From assembly GCA_002254765.1 (NCBI GenBank), contig NJDV01000027.1, forward strand, positions 1-12,223: a stretch of DNA of 12,223 bases, given 5' to 3'. Shown piece after piece: positions 12,017 to 12,223 of this stretch. The stretch's first letter is position 1; the number at the start of each line of letters is the position of its first letter. Under the pieces are notes generated by a model, which was not told the origin of the DNA, searched no databases, and saw only the letters and a list, made by a program, of their open reading frames with translations. This stretch comes from Thermoplasmatales archaeon ex4484_36 (GTDB taxonomy: Archaea > Thermoplasmatota > Penumbrarchaeia > Penumbrarchaeales > EX4484-36). A program made the translations under genes and the position numbers.

Positions 12017-12223
12017 CCTGCTCCTCACCGTGGATGGGGAAGAGCTGTACTCAACCGAGCATTATGGAGGGACAGACGGTAAGTCCGACGGTAACGGGAG
12101 GTTCCTCCTCTACCTTGTAAAGAGGCTCTTTGACGGCACCAACACCTCAGTATTTCCACAAAACGACATCAGAGTCTGGTACGGCGGTGGGGATGTGGAG
12201 AGGGAGGTGGTCCTATCCAGTGT
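11919..12223 (+). pseudogene. Beta-helix surface protein, third frame segment with an Ig-like/regulatory-like domain, open to the window end
   Basis: In the third frame, PFSVYSGARLSLELQRF follows directly on GIDLP of the second frame, then FVFVRDESNTTAIEGADLLL, TVDGEELYSTEHYGGTDGKS and DGNGRFLLYLVKR. This is the beta-sandwich (carboxypeptidase-regulatory-like) domain that commonly follows beta-helices in archaeal surface proteins. No start codon opens it, and it has no stop before the end. Removing one C from the CCCC run at 11917-11920 fuses frames two and three without any other change. Confidence 0.6.

Noticed and set aside
1..12223. CRISPR arrays, insertion sequences, integrase or attachment sites
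   Set aside because: No regularly spaced 25-40 bp repeats, no transposase or recombinase motifs and no tRNA gene were found on either strand.

Overview
The window looks archaeal. Several genes have an A/T-rich TATA-like element about 25-30 bases before the start codon and no Shine-Dalgarno, which fits leaderless transcription. Others carry a strong GGAGGTGA site. Arginine is mostly AGG/AGA and isoleucine often ATA. The gene set includes a small RHH regulator, an AbrB-type regulator, secreted thrombospondin-type-3 and beta-helix surface proteins, and a two-subunit B12 mutase. This would suit a Euryarchaeota/Thermoplasmatota-like, possibly thermophilic archaeon, but the lineage is inference.

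Left part (1-3985). The 3' end of a receiver-domain gene, frameshifted by a 10-bp tandem duplication, converges on a minus-strand operon. Read in the direction of transcription, the operon is corrinoid adenosyltransferase (3985-3452), acyl-CoA mutase large subunit (3438-1762), B12-binding small subunit (1752-1357) and MeaB-type G-protein chaperone (1360-431). It supplies the cofactor, the enzyme and its loading/repair factor together. The substrate-determining positions of the large subunit are Phe89 and Gln207, as in isobutyryl-CoA mutases, not the Tyr/Arg of methylmalonyl-CoA mutase.

Middle (3986-7480). A divergent promoter region leads to an acyl-CoA dehydrogenase that lacks about 46-47 internal residues. 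Next come a ClC-family anion transporter without the gating and proton glutamates, and a secreted calcium-binding TSP3-repeat protein that stops in mid-repeat. A short structured intergenic stretch follows.

Right part (7480-11107). Two small DNA-binding proteins are divergent: AbrB-type (minus) and RHH-type (plus). They share a 173-bp region with two different repeat families that look like operators. The RHH gene heads a tight five-gene operon: RHH regulator, CysD-like ATP sulfurylase subunit, DUF2061 membrane protein, CysN GTPase and an alkaline-phosphatase-superfamily hydrolase. The CysD-like protein carries the CC...CxxC cysteine pattern of iron-sulfur APS reductases on a CysD scaffold. 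No APS kinase or separate reductase is visible. This operon is the best candidate here for an undescribed variant system.

End (11096-12223). The C-terminal half of an MntP-like manganese exporter abuts a beta-helix surface-protein gene head to head. Both have lost their 5' ends at the same spot, and the surface gene then changes frame twice. Together with the receiver duplication and the dehydrogenase deletion, this is an unusual density of gene lesions, which means either real decay and rearrangement or errors in the assembled sequence.
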